Source: Acidobacteriota bacterium
GTDB lineage: Bacteria > Acidobacteriota > Holophagae > Holophagales > Holophagaceae
Length of the DNA stretch: 64,000 bases
NCBI GenBank assembly: GCA_016192145.1
Contig: JACPUT010000005.1
Span: 1 to 64,000 of the forward strand
Direction: 5' to 3'
Shown here: one piece after another, positions 26,328-35,697 of the stretch
Layout: every line of letters starts with the position of its first letter
Position numbering within the stretch: position 1 is the first letter of the stretch
Notes under the pieces: generated by a model
Seen by the model: the letters and a program-made list of their open reading frames with translations, nothing else
What the model was told of the DNA's origin: nothing
Database searches by the model: none
Translations under genes and position numbers: made by a program

Positions 26328-26570
26328 ATGCTGTCCATCCGTCTTGCTCGTAATGGCGCCAAGAAGCGCCCCTTCTACCACATCGTTGTGTCTGAGAACG
26401 ACCGCATCCCCACCGGCCGCGCCCTGGAGATCCTCGGTTTCGTGAACCCCATCGCCACCGCCGGCGAGACGATTCGCATCAACAAGGAAAAGGCCCAGGA
26501 GTGGATCAACAAGGGCGCCCAGCCCTCCAAGACCGTCCTCGACCTCTTCAAGAAGCACGCGATCCTGTAG
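26328..26570 (+). CDS. rpsP: 30S ribosomal protein S16
   Basis: This 80-residue ribosomal protein has the typical MLSIRLARNGAKKRPFYHIV start and GFVNPIA and LDLFKKHAIL segments. ATG 26328 follows AGGAGTGACC, a good SD. Its own promoter-like sequence lies downstream of repeat element B. It leads the rpsP-khpA-rimM run, with a terminator-like hairpin directly after it that probably sets S16 above its downstream partners. Confidence 0.97.
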   Translation: MLSIRLARNGAKKRPFYHIVVSENDRIPTGRALEILGFVNPIATAGETIRINKEKAQEWINKGAQPSKTVLDLFKKHAIL

Positions 26571-26584
26571 TGATCTTTTGATCG

Positions 26585-26617
26585 GAAGAAGGCCGGGCCT
26601 TGGGTCCGGCCTTCTTC
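26585..26617 (+). terminator. attenuating stem-loop between rpsP and khpA
   Basis: A perfect 12-bp stem (GAAGAAGGCCGG at 26585-26596, complement at 26606-26617) with a 9-nt loop lies 14 bp past the rpsP stop and 28 bp before khpA. The short T content and the operon position suggest partial termination or RNA processing. Confidence 0.65.
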
Positions 26618-26645
26618 GTGGCATAAAGAGAAGCCGGAGCCTCCC

Positions 26646-26936
26646 ATGACCAAGCCCACCCTGGATCTCGAAGCCTTCCTCACGGACGTGATCACGCCCA
26701 TGCTCGATGAGCCCGAAGCCTTCAAGGTGGAGGTGAAGACCGAGGGCAAGAAGGCGGAGGCCCTCCTCCACGCCGCCCCCGGCGACATCGGCCGGATCAT
26801 CGGCAAGAGCGGGCGCATGATCAGCTCCCTCCGCACCCTCGTGCAGGCCGCCGGCGAGAAGCACCGCCTGGCCATCAGCCTCGAGATCCACGAAGAGGAC
26901 AAGAAGCCCCGCGCCCCCCGCCAGGTCGAAGCCTGA
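26646..26936 (+). CDS. khpA: KH-domain RNA-binding protein KhpA
   Basis: This 96-residue protein has a single KH domain with the RNA-binding loop GRIIGKSGR (residues about 49-57) and a following basic/acidic tail. It is the YlqC/KhpA family, normally found between rpsP and rimM, and is thought to act with KhpB on RNA and cell elongation control in Gram-positives; the role in this lineage is not known. Its TGA overlaps the rimM ATG by one base. Confidence 0.93.
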   Translation: MTKPTLDLEAFLTDVITPMLDEPEAFKVEVKTEGKKAEALLHAAPGDIGRIIGKSGRMISSLRTLVQAAGEKHRLAISLEIHEEDKKPRAPRQVEA

Positions 26937-27490
26937 TGATCCTCATGGGCCACCTCGCCCGGCTGCAGGGCCTCAAGGGGGAGTTCCTCCTCCACGCCCT
27001 CACCGATGCTCCCGAGAGCCTCGCCAAGGCCCAGGGCCTGGTGTTGGCGCCACCCCACCAGGACCTCGAGCACAGCGAGCCCCAGGCCCCCGCCCGGCCC
27101 ATCGCGGTGCGCTCCTTCCGAATGCACGGAGATCGCCCCTGCCTGGCCTTCGAGGGCATCCCCGATCGCACCGCCGCCGAACCCTTCAAGGGGTGGGCCC
27201 TCTGGGGCCATGAGAATCGGGCCCGGCTCTCCGCAGGCGAGAGCTTCCGCCACGACTGGCACGGTTGCGACGTCTTCCACCACGGGGCCAAGGTGGGCGA
27301 GGTGCTCCGCCTGGAGCCCAGCCCCGCGGGCTACGACATGGTGGTGATCCGGGATACCCGGCCCGGTCGCCGGGGCACCCACGATGTCCCCTACATCAAG
27401 GCCTGGTGGGCCACGGATTTCCCGAACCACCGGGTCGACCTCGTGGAGGGCCCCGAGGGCATCCTGGAGCTGGACCGCCTGGACGACTGA
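26936..27490 (+). CDS. rimM: ribosome maturation factor RimM
   Basis: This 184-residue protein has the N-terminal RimM beta-barrel start (GHLARLQGLKGEFLLHALTD) and the C-terminal PRC-barrel (VGEVLRLEPSPAGYDMVVI ... DVPYIKAWW). It binds S19 and helps mature the 30S head. The start overlaps the khpA stop, so translation is coupled; an internal ATG at 26945 is possible. In most genomes trmD and rplS follow; here the next gene is a TonB receptor, so the operon is split. Confidence 0.9.
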   Translation: MILMGHLARLQGLKGEFLLHALTDAPESLAKAQGLVLAPPHQDLEHSEPQAPARPIAVRSFRMHGDRPCLAFEGIPDRTAAEPFKGWALWGHENRARLSAGESFRHDWHGCDVFHHGAKVGEVLRLEPSPAGYDMVVIRDTRPGRRGTHDVPYIKAWWATDFPNHRVDLVEGPEGILELDRLDD

Positions 27491-27567
27491 GTCACCCGGA
27501 ATCAACTCCCTGGGTTGGAAAGCCGATGGGTAGAATGGGCAATGGTTTCCCACTTCTAAACCCAGGC

Positions 27568-29592
27568 ATGCATCCATCCTTCCCCTCCCTCCTCCTCCTC
27601 ACGCTCATCGCTGGGCAGGCGCCCCTGGCGCGAGCCCAGGCTCCCACGGACGCCTTTCCGACCCTGGAGGAGCTGGCCAAGGTCCGGGTGATCGCGGCAT
27701 CCAAGAACTTGGAATCCACGCTGGATTCCCCCTCCTCGATCACCGTGTTCACCCGGGCCGAGATCCGTCGCATGGGGCTCAACTCCCTCTCGGACCTCCT
27801 GAACCTCGTCCCCGGCATGCAGGCCCTCTTCGAGCCCACGGAAGGCCGGGACAACCTGCTCCAGGGCCGGGGGACGCCTGAATCCTACGGACAATCCTTC
27901 CTCCTCCTCCTGGATGGCCAGCGCCTGAACGAGCACTACACGGGCGGGTACACGCTGGCGAACCGGTTCATCGTGCTGGAGAACCTGGAGCGCGTGGAGA
28001 TCGTCCGGGGCCCTGGGTCGGCCCTGTACGGATCCAACGCCTTCAGCGGCGTCATCAACCTGGTCACCGCGCGCCACCTGAACGACCTCACCTTGGAGGC
28101 CGGCACCTTCTCCGCGGGCCGGGCCGGAGTCAACCTCAGCGGCGGCAGCGGGTCCTTCGCCTACTCGGCCTTCCTCCAGGCCACCCGGGATCGGGGCTAC
28201 CTGTATGAGGGCGCCTTCGACCGCTACCACCTGCAGACCAGCACCCGGGATCCGCGCCAAGGCCTGGATGCCCTGGCGAACCTCGAATGGGGGCAGGCCT
28301 TCCTCCAGCTCCGCCACACCCGGCACCACCTGGAGGACTTCTACACCTTCAGGCGCCTGGATGACGGGCTCAACTCGGACCGCAATTCCCAGAGCCACCT
28401 CCGGGTGGGCACCCGACTCGAGCTCTCCCCGCGACTCACCGGCACCCTGGCCCTCTCCACCACCCGCACGACCTGGACTTACGAAGGCCGCCTCGCCCTG
28501 CAAGGAAGCCAGCCGGCCGAGCTGCTCCATGGCTCAAGGTTGGTCCACGATTCCATGGAGGCCACGGCCGACTTCGCCTACGCGCTGGGGGAGGTCCACC
28601 GCCTCAACTTCGGCGCGAGCCATGAGCAGGCCTGGATCCCCACCGCGTCGATCCTCAGCAACTACAATCCCATTTCCGGCAACTACGTCGGCCCCTACAC
28701 GGAGTTCACCGGAGAGGATTACCGGTTCGTGGAGAACCGCAGGCGGTCGCTCCACGGGGTCTACCTCCAGCACCAGGCCCGGTGGAGCGAACGGTGGAGC
28801 AGCACCCTGGGCCTTCGCCACGACAAGTACAACGACGTCGGCTCCAGCACGAACCCCCGCGCGGCCCTCATCTACTCCGCGACCCCCACCGATCGGGTGA
28901 AGCTGATGTTCGGCACCGCCTTCCGGGCACCGGGCCTGGGAGATCTCTACGATCGCGATGCGGGCGTCACCCTCGGCAACTCAAAGCTGGGGCCCATCCG
29001 CGTCAACACCGTCGAGCTCTCCTTCCAACACCAGGGGAGCGGCTGGCAGGGCGGGCTCACCCTCTTCGATAACCGCGCGACCAACCTCCTCTCCAGCGTC
29101 TCCCTCCCCAACGGGGATACGCAGGTGGAGAACGTCGGCAGCAACCACAACCAGGGGTTCGAAATGGAGGGGGCGAAGGAGCTGGGGGAGGACTGGCTCA
29201 TCCGCGCCAACTTCACCCAGATCACCCACAACGAGACCCTGGATCTGCCCGATCCCACGGCCTTCGTGGCCGAGCGCTACGGCGCCAAGCGCTTCGGCTC
29301 CATCGTGCTGAACCGCAACTTCGGCGACTGGAACCTCAACGTGAATGGCGTCTGGAGGGATGAGATCCCCATCCTCCCCCAGGACCATCCCATCTGGCTC
29401 GTGAACCTCGCGGTCACCTACCAGTGGCGGGCCGACCTGCGCTGGCAGCTCAGCGCCCTCAATGCCCTGGACACGAGCTACGCGACCACGGCCCGCGGCT
29501 CCGGCCTGGGCCTGGGCCCCGATGGCAAGGCCGTGCGGGAAGTCCCCCAGCGGGGGCGCCAGCTCAAGCTGAGCCTCACCTGGCGCTTCTGA
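27568..29592 (+). CDS. TonB-dependent outer-membrane receptor (siderophore/cobalamin type)
   Basis: 674 residues. A signal peptide (residues 1-24) precedes a TonB-box-like region and plug domain (SSITVFTRAEIRRMGLNSLS, DLLNLVPGMQ, LERVEIVRGPGSALYGSNA). A 22-strand barrel follows, ending in the typical aromatic C-terminus (LSLTWRF). It imports a bulky ligand across the outer membrane using TonB. The convergent esterase (29620-30813) hints at an iron-siderophore or ester-containing ligand, which is inference. ATG 27568 has only a weak CAGG SD. An 8-bp stem (27509-27516 with 27559-27566) could cover that site, and TAGAAT at 27531 may be the -10 box. Confidence 0.88.
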   Translation: MHPSFPSLLLLTLIAGQAPLARAQAPTDAFPTLEELAKVRVIAASKNLESTLDSPSSITVFTRAEIRRMGLNSLSDLLNLVPGMQALFEPTEGRDNLLQGRGTPESYGQSFLLLLDGQRLNEHYTGGYTLANRFIVLENLERVEIVRGPGSALYGSNAFSGVINLVTARHLNDLTLEAGTFSAGRAGVNLSGGSGSFAYSAFLQATRDRGYLYEGAFDRYHLQTSTRDPRQGLDALANLEWGQAFLQLRHTRHHLEDFYTFRRLDDGLNSDRNSQSHLRVGTRLELSPRLTGTLALSTTRTTWTYEGRLALQGSQPAELLHGSRLVHDSMEATADFAYALGEVHRLNFGASHEQAWIPTASILSNYNPISGNYVGPYTEFTGEDYRFVENRRRSLHGVYLQHQARWSERWSSTLGLRHDKYNDVGSSTNPRAALIYSATPTDRVKLMFGTAFRAPGLGDLYDRDAGVTLGNSKLGPIRVNTVELSFQHQGSGWQGGLTLFDNRATNLLSSVSLPNGDTQVENVGSNHNQGFEMEGAKELGEDWLIRANFTQITHNETLDLPDPTAFVAERYGAKRFGSIVLNRNFGDWNLNVNGVWRDEIPILPQDHPIWLVNLAVTYQWRADLRWQLSALNALDTSYATTARGSGLGLGPDGKAVREVPQRGRQLKLSLTWRF

Positions 29593-29619
29593 GCTGACCG
29601 CAGCCCACCCCGGCGCCGG

Positions 29620-30813
29620 TCAGGGGCGGGCCAGCGCCTTCCGCACCCGCTCGGCGTGGGCCGTGTAGGCCGGCAGCAGGGGATCCAGGGAGGCCGCGCC
29701 CAGGGCGCAGGCGTCCTCATAGCAGGCCAGGGCCTCCTTCAACTTCCCGGCCCGTTCCAGGCCCTCCCCGAGGCTATCCCGGGCGTTGATCGAGGCCGGG
29801 TACAGCTCCAGGTTGTAGCGGAAGACCTGGATCGCCTCCGCGGCATCGCCGGCCTCCAGCAGCTGGTATCCCGCCTGGTTCACCCAGGGCTCCTGAGGGG
29901 CCACGGTGAACCCGAGCCGGGCCGAGAGCTTGGCGTAGTGCGACCGGAAGGCCCCCGCCTCCGGCCGGGGCGCGTCGCGATCCACCGGCAGGCGCCAGGC
30001 CTCGAAGATCGCCCGCAGGCCCCGGTATTCGGAATCGAAGACCACCGTGCCATGGTCCTCGTCGGGGTAGTCCTGGCTGAGGCCCTGGAACCCCTCGGGA
30101 CCGCCCCGCTTCAACAGCTTCCTGAGCTGCGGGAAGCGGGCGGGTGACGGGTAGAAGCCCCGGAGTTCCTCATTGCCCATGGTGGCGAAGAGGGTGCACC
30201 GCAGCGGCTCCTTCATCCGCAACCGCTCTTCCAGCTTGCGCACGGGGTAGCCCTCATCCCAGTGCAGCGCGGGGCTGATGGCGATGCAGGCCTGGAAGAG
30301 GTGGGGCCGGGTGGCCACCGCATGGAGCGCCAGCGTGCCGCCCAGGGAATGCCCCGCCAGGATCCGGAAGGGCAAGGTGCGGTAGGTGGCCTCCACCCGC
30401 GGGATCAACGCATGCTCCACGAAATCCAGGAAGGCGTCGCCACCGCCCGAACGGGGGATCTCCGTCTTCCTCCCGCCGGGCCCGATCGCGAAGCCCTTGG
30501 TCGGCGTCAGGTCCCGGGTGCGGTGCGTGTTCGAGATGCCCACGAGGATCACCTCCGGGGCGAGGCCGTTCCGGGCGAGAAAATCCAGGGTTCCTCTCAG
30601 CTGCAGGAAGTGCTGGTCGCCATCGGTGACGTAGAGCACCGGCAAGGCCTGCTGGGTTCGCCCATAAGCCGCGGGCACGGAGATGAGGATGTCCCGGTCC
30701 TCCTGAAGATTCTCGGCCCGGAGGCGGATCCGCTCGCCCACGATGATGGGCTCGCCCCCCAGGAGCGGCAGGAAGATGAGTAGGAACAGCATCCTTGGGA
30801 TCAGTCGGGCCAT
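29620..30813 (-). CDS. secreted alpha/beta-hydrolase esterase with TPR-like tail
   Basis: 397 residues. A signal peptide (MLFLLIFLPLLGGE) precedes an esterase-D-type hydrolase domain with LPVLYVTDGDQHF, the nucleophile elbow AGHSLGGTLAL, SPALHWDE and a late acidic/His region (PDEDHGTVV). A C-terminal stretch of about 100 residues (QLLEAGDAAEAIQVFRYNLE, DSLGEGLERAGKLKEA) is TPR-like. Fes/IroE-like siderophore esterases share this core. ATG 30813 is chosen because GGAGG lies seven bases upstream. It faces the TonB receptor tail to tail, 27 bp apart. Confidence 0.8.
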   Translation of the reverse strand: MARLIPRMLFLLIFLPLLGGEPIIVGERIRLRAENLQEDRDILISVPAAYGRTQQALPVLYVTDGDQHFLQLRGTLDFLARNGLAPEVILVGISNTHRTRDLTPTKGFAIGPGGRKTEIPRSGGGDAFLDFVEHALIPRVEATYRTLPFRILAGHSLGGTLALHAVATRPHLFQACIAISPALHWDEGYPVRKLEERLRMKEPLRCTLFATMGNEELRGFYPSPARFPQLRKLLKRGGPEGFQGLSQDYPDEDHGTVVFDSEYRGLRAIFEAWRLPVDRDAPRPEAGAFRSHYAKLSARLGFTVAPQEPWVNQAGYQLLEAGDAAEAIQVFRYNLELYPASINARDSLGEGLERAGKLKEALACYEDACALGAASLDPLLPAYTAHAERVRKALARP

Positions 30814-31065
30814 GGACATGCCTCCGAAGCCCCACCATAGGCCCCCTCCCACCCACCTAAGGCCGGGTCGGGGCGGGCACGCTTCAGACGGGGGCGATTT
30901 GATTTCGCCTCAGGTGGCCCCGGCCTCCGGAGCCCAGGGCCCACGGGATGGACGTGTGACCCCCCTCACGCCTTCACCCCCGGGTCTTGAATGCGGAGGC
31001 AGGCGGGAACAAGCTCGGGGGAGCTTTTCGAGATCGGTGCATCCGGAAAGCCCCTGGAGCCGAAG

Positions 31066-34000
31066 ATGACCGCGAAATGGGTGACCCTCGATGGCAACGA
31101 AGCCGCTGCATCCGTAGCGCACCAGCTGAGCGAGGTCATCGCGATCTACCCGATCACGCCCAGCTCCACCATGGGGGAGTTCGCGGATGAGTGGTCCGCC
31201 GCGGGCGAGCCCAACATCTGGGGCCAGGTGCCCCGGGTGGCGGAGATGCAGAGCGAGGGCGGCGCCGCCGGCGCCGTGCACGGCGCGCTGATGGCGGGGT
31301 CGCTCACCACGACCTTCACGGCCTCGCAGGGCCTCCTGCTCATGATCCCCAACATGTACAAGATCGCGGGGGAGCTCACGCCCTTCGTGCTGCACGTGGC
31401 GGCCCGCACCCTGGCCACCCACGCGCTCTCCATCTTCGGCGACCACAGCGACGTCATGAGCGCCCGCCAGACGGGGTTCGCCATGCTCTGCAGCGCCTCC
31501 GTGCAGGAAGCCCAGGACATGGCCCTCATCGCGCACTCCACCACGCTGAAGGCCCGCGTGCCCTTCATGCACTTCTTCGATGGCTTCCGCACCAGCCACG
31601 AAGTCGCCAAGATCCGGGCCCTGGAAGAAGACGATCTCCGCGCCCTCATCCCCGACGACCTCATCGCCGAGCACCGCGCCCGGGCCCTGAGCCCCGACCG
31701 CCCGGTGATCCGCGGCACCGCCGCCAATCCCGATTCCTTCTTCCAGGCCCGCGAGGCCTGCAACCCCTTCCACGACGCCGTGCCCGAGTTGGTGCAGCAG
31801 ACCATGGAGGCCTTCGCCGAGCGCACGGGCCGCGCCTACCGCCTCTTCGACTACGTGGGCCACCCCGAGGCCGAGCGCGTGGTGATCATCATGGGCAGCG
31901 GCACGGAGACCGCAGAGGAGTACGTCAACTGGGCCGTGGCCCGGGGCGAGAAGGTGGGCTTCGTGAAGGTGCGCCTCTACCGCCCCTTCTCCATGGCCCA
32001 CTTCGTGGCCGCCCTGCCCCCCACCGTGAAATCCATCGCCGTCATGGATCGCACCAAGGAACCCGGCGCCCCCGCCGAGCCCATGTTCCTGGACGTGGCC
32101 GCCGCCCTGCGCGAGGCCCGCGAGGAGGGTTGGAGCCCCTTCCCGCAAGAGCCCCGCCTCATCGGCGGCCGCTACGGCCTTTCCAGCAAGGAGTTCACCC
32201 CCGGCATGGTTAAGGCCGTCTACGACGAGCTGGCCAAGGACAAGCCCAAGCGCCGCTTCACCGTGGGCATCGTGGACGATGTCACCCACCTCAGCCTCGA
32301 CGTGGACGAGGCCTTCGACCTCGAGCCCACCGACGTGGCCCGCTGCCTCTTCTTCGGCCTCGGCAGCGATGGCACCGTGGGCGCCAACAAGAACAGCATC
32401 AAGATCATCGCCGAGGAGACGGAAAACCACGGCCAGGGCTACTTCGTGTACGACTCGAAGAAGAGCGGCGCCATCACCGTGAGCCACCTGCGCTTCGGCC
32501 CCCGCCCCATCCGCAGCCCCCACCTCATCCGCAAGGCCACCTTCGTGGCCTGCCACCAGCCCCAGTTCGTGGACAAGTTCGATCTGCTGGGCCCCGCCGT
32601 GGAGGGCGCCACCTTCCTGCTGAACACCCCGGAGGAGGGCGCCAAGGCCTTCGACGCCCTGCCCCTGGAACTCCAGGAGGAGATGATCCGCAAACGGATC
32701 CGCTTCTTCACCATCGACGCCTACAAGGTGGCGAAGGAGAGTGGCATGGGTGGCCGCATCAACACCGTGATGCAGACGGCCTTCTTCGCCATCAGCGGCG
32801 TGCTGCCCAAGGATGAGGCCATCGCCGCCATCAAGCACGCCATCGAGAAGACCTATGGCAAGAAGGGCGACGTGCTCGTGCGCCGCAACTTCGAGGCCGT
32901 GGACGCCTCCCTCGCCCACCTCCATGAGATCCCCCTACCCAAGGCGCCCACCACCACCCGCCGCAAGCCGCCCGTGGTCTCCGAGAACGCCCCCGAGTTC
33001 GTCCAGCGCGTCACCGCCGTGATGCTCGCGGGCGAGGGCGACAAGCTGCCCGTCAGCGCCTTCCCGCCCGATGGCACCTGGCCCACGGGCACCGCCCGTT
33101 GGGAGAAGCGCAACATCGCCACGGAGATCCCGGATTGGGACAGCTCCATCTGCATCCAGTGCAACAAGTGCGTGCTCATGTGCCCCCACGCCGCCATCCG
33201 CGCCAAGGTCTTCGAGCCCGCGGAATTGCACGGCCATCCCGAGGGCTTCAAATTCACGGACTACAAGGGCGCCGAACACAAGGGCAAGAAGTACGTCATC
33301 CAGGTGGCCCCCGAGGATTGCACCGGCTGCACCCTCTGCGTGCAGGTGTGCCCCGCCAAGGACAAGAGCAACCCCAGCCACAAGGCCATCGATATGGTGG
33401 CCCAGCACCCGATCCTCGAACGCGACAAGGCCAACTTCCACTTCTTCCTGGGGTTGAAGGAACAGGATCGGGAAATCATGAAGCTCGACGTGAAGGGCAC
33501 CCAGCTCCTGGAACCCCTCATGGAGTTCAGCGGCGCCTGCTCCGGCTGCGGCGAGACGCCCTACCTCAAGCTGCTCACCCAGCTCTACGGCGATCGCCTC
33601 CTCATCGCCAACGCCACGGGCTGCTCCAGCATCTACGGCGGCAACCTTCCCACCACCCCCTACACCACCAACAAGGAGGGCCGCGGCCCCGCCTGGGCCA
33701 ACAGCCTCTTCGAGGACAACGCCGAATTCGGCTACGGCATGCGCCTCTCCGCCGATCAGCAGCAGGGCCTCGCCCTGGGCCAGCTGCGCCTCCTCTCGGG
33801 CGGCCTGCCCGGTGAGCTGGTGGATGGGCTGATCGCGGGCGCCACCGCCCACGATGAGGCCACCATCAAGGTGCAGCGTGAACGCATCCGCGCGCTGCAG
33901 CGGCACCTCGAGGGCCGCACCGACGCCCCCGCCATCCGCCTGCGCGGCCTCGCCGAACATCTCGTGCGCCGCAGCGTGTGGATCATCGGCGGCGACGGCT

Positions 34001-34647
34001 GGGCCTACGACATCGGCTACGGCGGCCTGGACCATGTCATCGCCACCGGGGAGGACGTGAACATCCTCGTGCTCGACACGGAGGTCTACTCCAACACCGG
34101 CGGCCAGGCCTCCAAGTCCACCCCCATGGGCGCCGCGGCCAAGTTCGCCTCCGGCGGCAAGAAGACGCCGAAGAAGGATCTGGCCCTCCTCGCCCTCAGC
34201 TACGGCCACGTCTACGTCGCCAAGGTCGCCATCGGCGCCAAGGACGCCCAGACGGTGAAGGCCTTCCAGGAAGCCGAGAGCTGGCACGGCCCGAGCCTCA
34301 TCCTCGCCTACAGCCCCTGCATCGCCCATGGCTACGATCTGGCCCAGGGCGCCGAGCAGACCAAGCTCGCCGTGGAGAGCGGTTACTGGCCCCTCTACCG
34401 CAACGACCCGAGGCGTCTCGCCGAGGGCCAAGCGCCGCTCCAGCTCGACAGCGCCGCCCCCAAGGGCGAATTGAGCCGCTTCCTCCGCAACGAAACCCGG
34501 TTCAGGATGGTGGAACAAGCCCACCCCGAAGCCTTCGCCAACATGCTGGCCCAGAGCCAGCTGGACCTCGCCCGCCGCTACGCGGCCCTGAGTGCCCTCG
34601 CCCAGATGGATGCCAGCGCGGGTCCCACGCCTTCCACGAAAGCCTGA
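31066..34647 (+). CDS. nifJ: pyruvate:ferredoxin (flavodoxin) oxidoreductase
   Basis: This 1193-residue single-chain enzyme oxidises pyruvate to acetyl-CoA and CO2 and reduces ferredoxin. The N-terminal pyrimidine-binding domain has [16 protein letters not shown]. The mid-protein ferredoxin domain carries two 4Fe-4S motifs: [14 protein letters not shown] near residue 700 and [14 protein letters not shown] near 752. The C-terminal TPP-binding domain has [30 protein letters not shown] and [18 protein letters not shown]. The length equals the family norm. ATG 31066 is preceded by GGAG. The downstream DHOD-like gene starts 9 bp later. Confidence 0.96.
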   Translation: MTAKWVTLDGNEAAASVAHQLSEVIAIYPITPSSTMGEFADEWSAAGEPNIWGQVPRVAEMQSEGGAAGAVHGALMAGSLTTTFTASQGLLLMIPNMYKIAGELTPFVLHVAARTLATHALSIFGDHSDVMSARQTGFAMLCSASVQEAQDMALIAHSTTLKARVPFMHFFDGFRTSHEVAKIRALEEDDLRALIPDDLIAEHRARALSPDRPVIRGTAANPDSFFQAREACNPFHDAVPELVQQTMEAFAERTGRAYRLFDYVGHPEAERVVIIMGSGTETAEEYVNWAVARGEKVGFVKVRLYRPFSMAHFVAALPPTVKSIAVMDRTKEPGAPAEPMFLDVAAALREAREEGWSPFPQEPRLIGGRYGLSSKEFTPGMVKAVYDELAKDKPKRRFTVGIVDDVTHLSLDVDEAFDLEPTDVARCLFFGLGSDGTVGANKNSIKIIAEETENHGQGYFVYDSKKSGAITVSHLRFGPRPIRSPHLIRKATFVACHQPQFVDKFDLLGPAVEGATFLLNTPEEGAKAFDALPLELQEEMIRKRIRFFTIDAYKVAKESGMGGRINTVMQTAFFAISGVLPKDEAIAAIKHAIEKTYGKKGDVLVRRNFEAVDASLAHLHEIPLPKAPTTTRRKPPVVSENAPEFVQRVTAVMLAGEGDKLPVSAFPPDGTWPTGTARWEKRNIATEIPDWDSSICIQCNKCVLMCPHAAIRAKVFEPAELHGHPEGFKFTDYKGAEHKGKKYVIQVAPEDCTGCTLCVQVCPAKDKSNPSHKAIDMVAQHPILERDKANFHFFLGLKEQDREIMKLDVKGTQLLEPLMEFSGACSGCGETPYLKLLTQLYGDRLLIANATGCSSIYGGNLPTTPYTTNKEGRGPAWANSLFEDNAEFGYGMRLSADQQQGLALGQLRLLSGGLPGELVDGLIAGATAHDEATIKVQRERIRALQRHLEGRTDAPAIRLRGLAEHLVRRSVWIIGGDGWAYDIGYGGLDHVIATGEDVNILVLDTEVYSNTGGQASKSTPMGAAAKFASGGKKTPKKDLALLALSYGHVYVAKVAIGAKDAQTVKAFQEAESWHGPSLILAYSPCIAHGYDLAQGAEQTKLAVESGYWPLYRNDPRRLAEGQAPLQLDSAAPKGELSRFLRNETRFRMVEQAHPEAFANMLAQSQLDLARRYAALSALAQMDASAGPTPSTKA

Positions 34648-34655
34648 GGCACACC

Positions 34656-35663
34656 ATGGATCTCTCGCTCAGCTACCTAGGCTTCCACCTTCCCCACCCC
34701 CTGATCGTGGGCGCGTCCCCCCTGGTGGACAGCCTCGACACCGTCCGCCGCCTCGAGGATGCAGGCGCCGCGGCCCTCGTGATGCACTCCCTCTTCGAGG
34801 AGCAGATCACCCGGGAGCAGTTCGGCACGCTCATGGACATGGAGCTGCACTCCAACGCCCACGCGGAGGCCGCCAGCTACCTGCCGGAGCCCTCCTACTT
34901 CACCCTCGGCCCCCAGACCTACCTGGAGCAGATCCGCAAGATCAAGGCCTGCGTCTCCATCCCCGTCATCGCCAGCCTCAACGGCACCACGCCCACGGGC
35001 TGGGTGCACTACGGCAGCCTCATGCAGGAGGCGGGCGCGGATGCGCTGGAGCTCAACACCTACGAGATCGCCACGGATCCCACGCAGTCGGCCTCCCTCC
35101 TGGAGAACCAGCTGGTGGAGCTGGTGAAGAAGGTCCGCGCCACGGTGACGATCCCCATCGCCGTGAAGCTGAGCCCCACCTTCACCAGCCTGCCCAACCT
35201 CGCCCGGCGCCTCCACGAGGCCGGCGCCGATGGCCTCGTGCTTTTCAACCGCTTCCTCCAGCCGGATTTCGATCTGGAGAGCCTCCAACTCGTCCCCCGG
35301 CTCTTCCTCTCGGATCCCCGCGAGCTGCTGCCCCGGCTCCACGCCCTGGCCCTGCTCCATGGGCCCTTCCCCGGCAGCCTTTCGTGCAGCGGCGGCGTGC
35401 ACGAGGTCGAGGACGCCCTCAAGGCCGTCATGGCCGGCGCCCACTCCGTGCAGCTGGTCTCCTCCCTCCTCATCAAGGGACCCGGCCACCTCAAGACCCT
35501 GCGCCTGGGCATGGCCGAGTGGCTCGAAGCCCGCGAGTACGAAAGCCTCCACCAGGCCCATGGCAGCATGAGCCTCGCCAAGGTCCCCAACCCCGGCGCC
35601 TACGAGCGCGCCAGCTACATGCGCGTCCTCCAGGGTTGGCGCCCGGAGATGCTGCCGCACTGA
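34656..35663 (+). CDS. dihydroorotate dehydrogenase-like flavoprotein
   Basis: This 335-residue TIM-barrel protein of the DHOD-like type has [61 protein letters not shown] and the phosphate-binding [20 protein letters not shown] typical of FMN binding. It is commonly the immediate neighbour of PFOR rather than part of pyrimidine synthesis genes, and its reaction in that setting is not established. It starts 9 bp past the PFOR stop with GAGG upstream, so cotranscription is likely. Confidence 0.88.
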   Translation: MDLSLSYLGFHLPHPLIVGASPLVDSLDTVRRLEDAGAAALVMHSLFEEQITREQFGTLMDMELHSNAHAEAASYLPEPSYFTLGPQTYLEQIRKIKACVSIPVIASLNGTTPTGWVHYGSLMQEAGADALELNTYEIATDPTQSASLLENQLVELVKKVRATVTIPIAVKLSPTFTSLPNLARRLHEAGADGLVLFNRFLQPDFDLESLQLVPRLFLSDPRELLPRLHALALLHGPFPGSLSCSGGVHEVEDALKAVMAGAHSVQLVSSLLIKGPGHLKTLRLGMAEWLEAREYESLHQAHGSMSLAKVPNPGAYERASYMRVLQGWRPEMLPH

Positions 35664-35697
35664 GGCCTTCCCGGAGCCCCTTGCTCGGCGCACGCCT

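Noticed and set aside
24771-26656. 4.5S SRP RNA gene near ffh
   Set aside because: No GGAA-type apical loop with the conserved symmetric and asymmetric internal loops was seen; the spacer is taken by element B.
27491-27567. Cobalamin riboswitch ahead of the TonB receptor
   Set aside because: The spacer is only 77 bp and lacks the conserved B12-box sequence.
30991-31065. Longer N-terminus for PFOR
   Set aside because: The family begins at the [10 protein letters not shown] segment, and the ATG at 31066 has its own SD; the upstream 25 residues are unlike the family.
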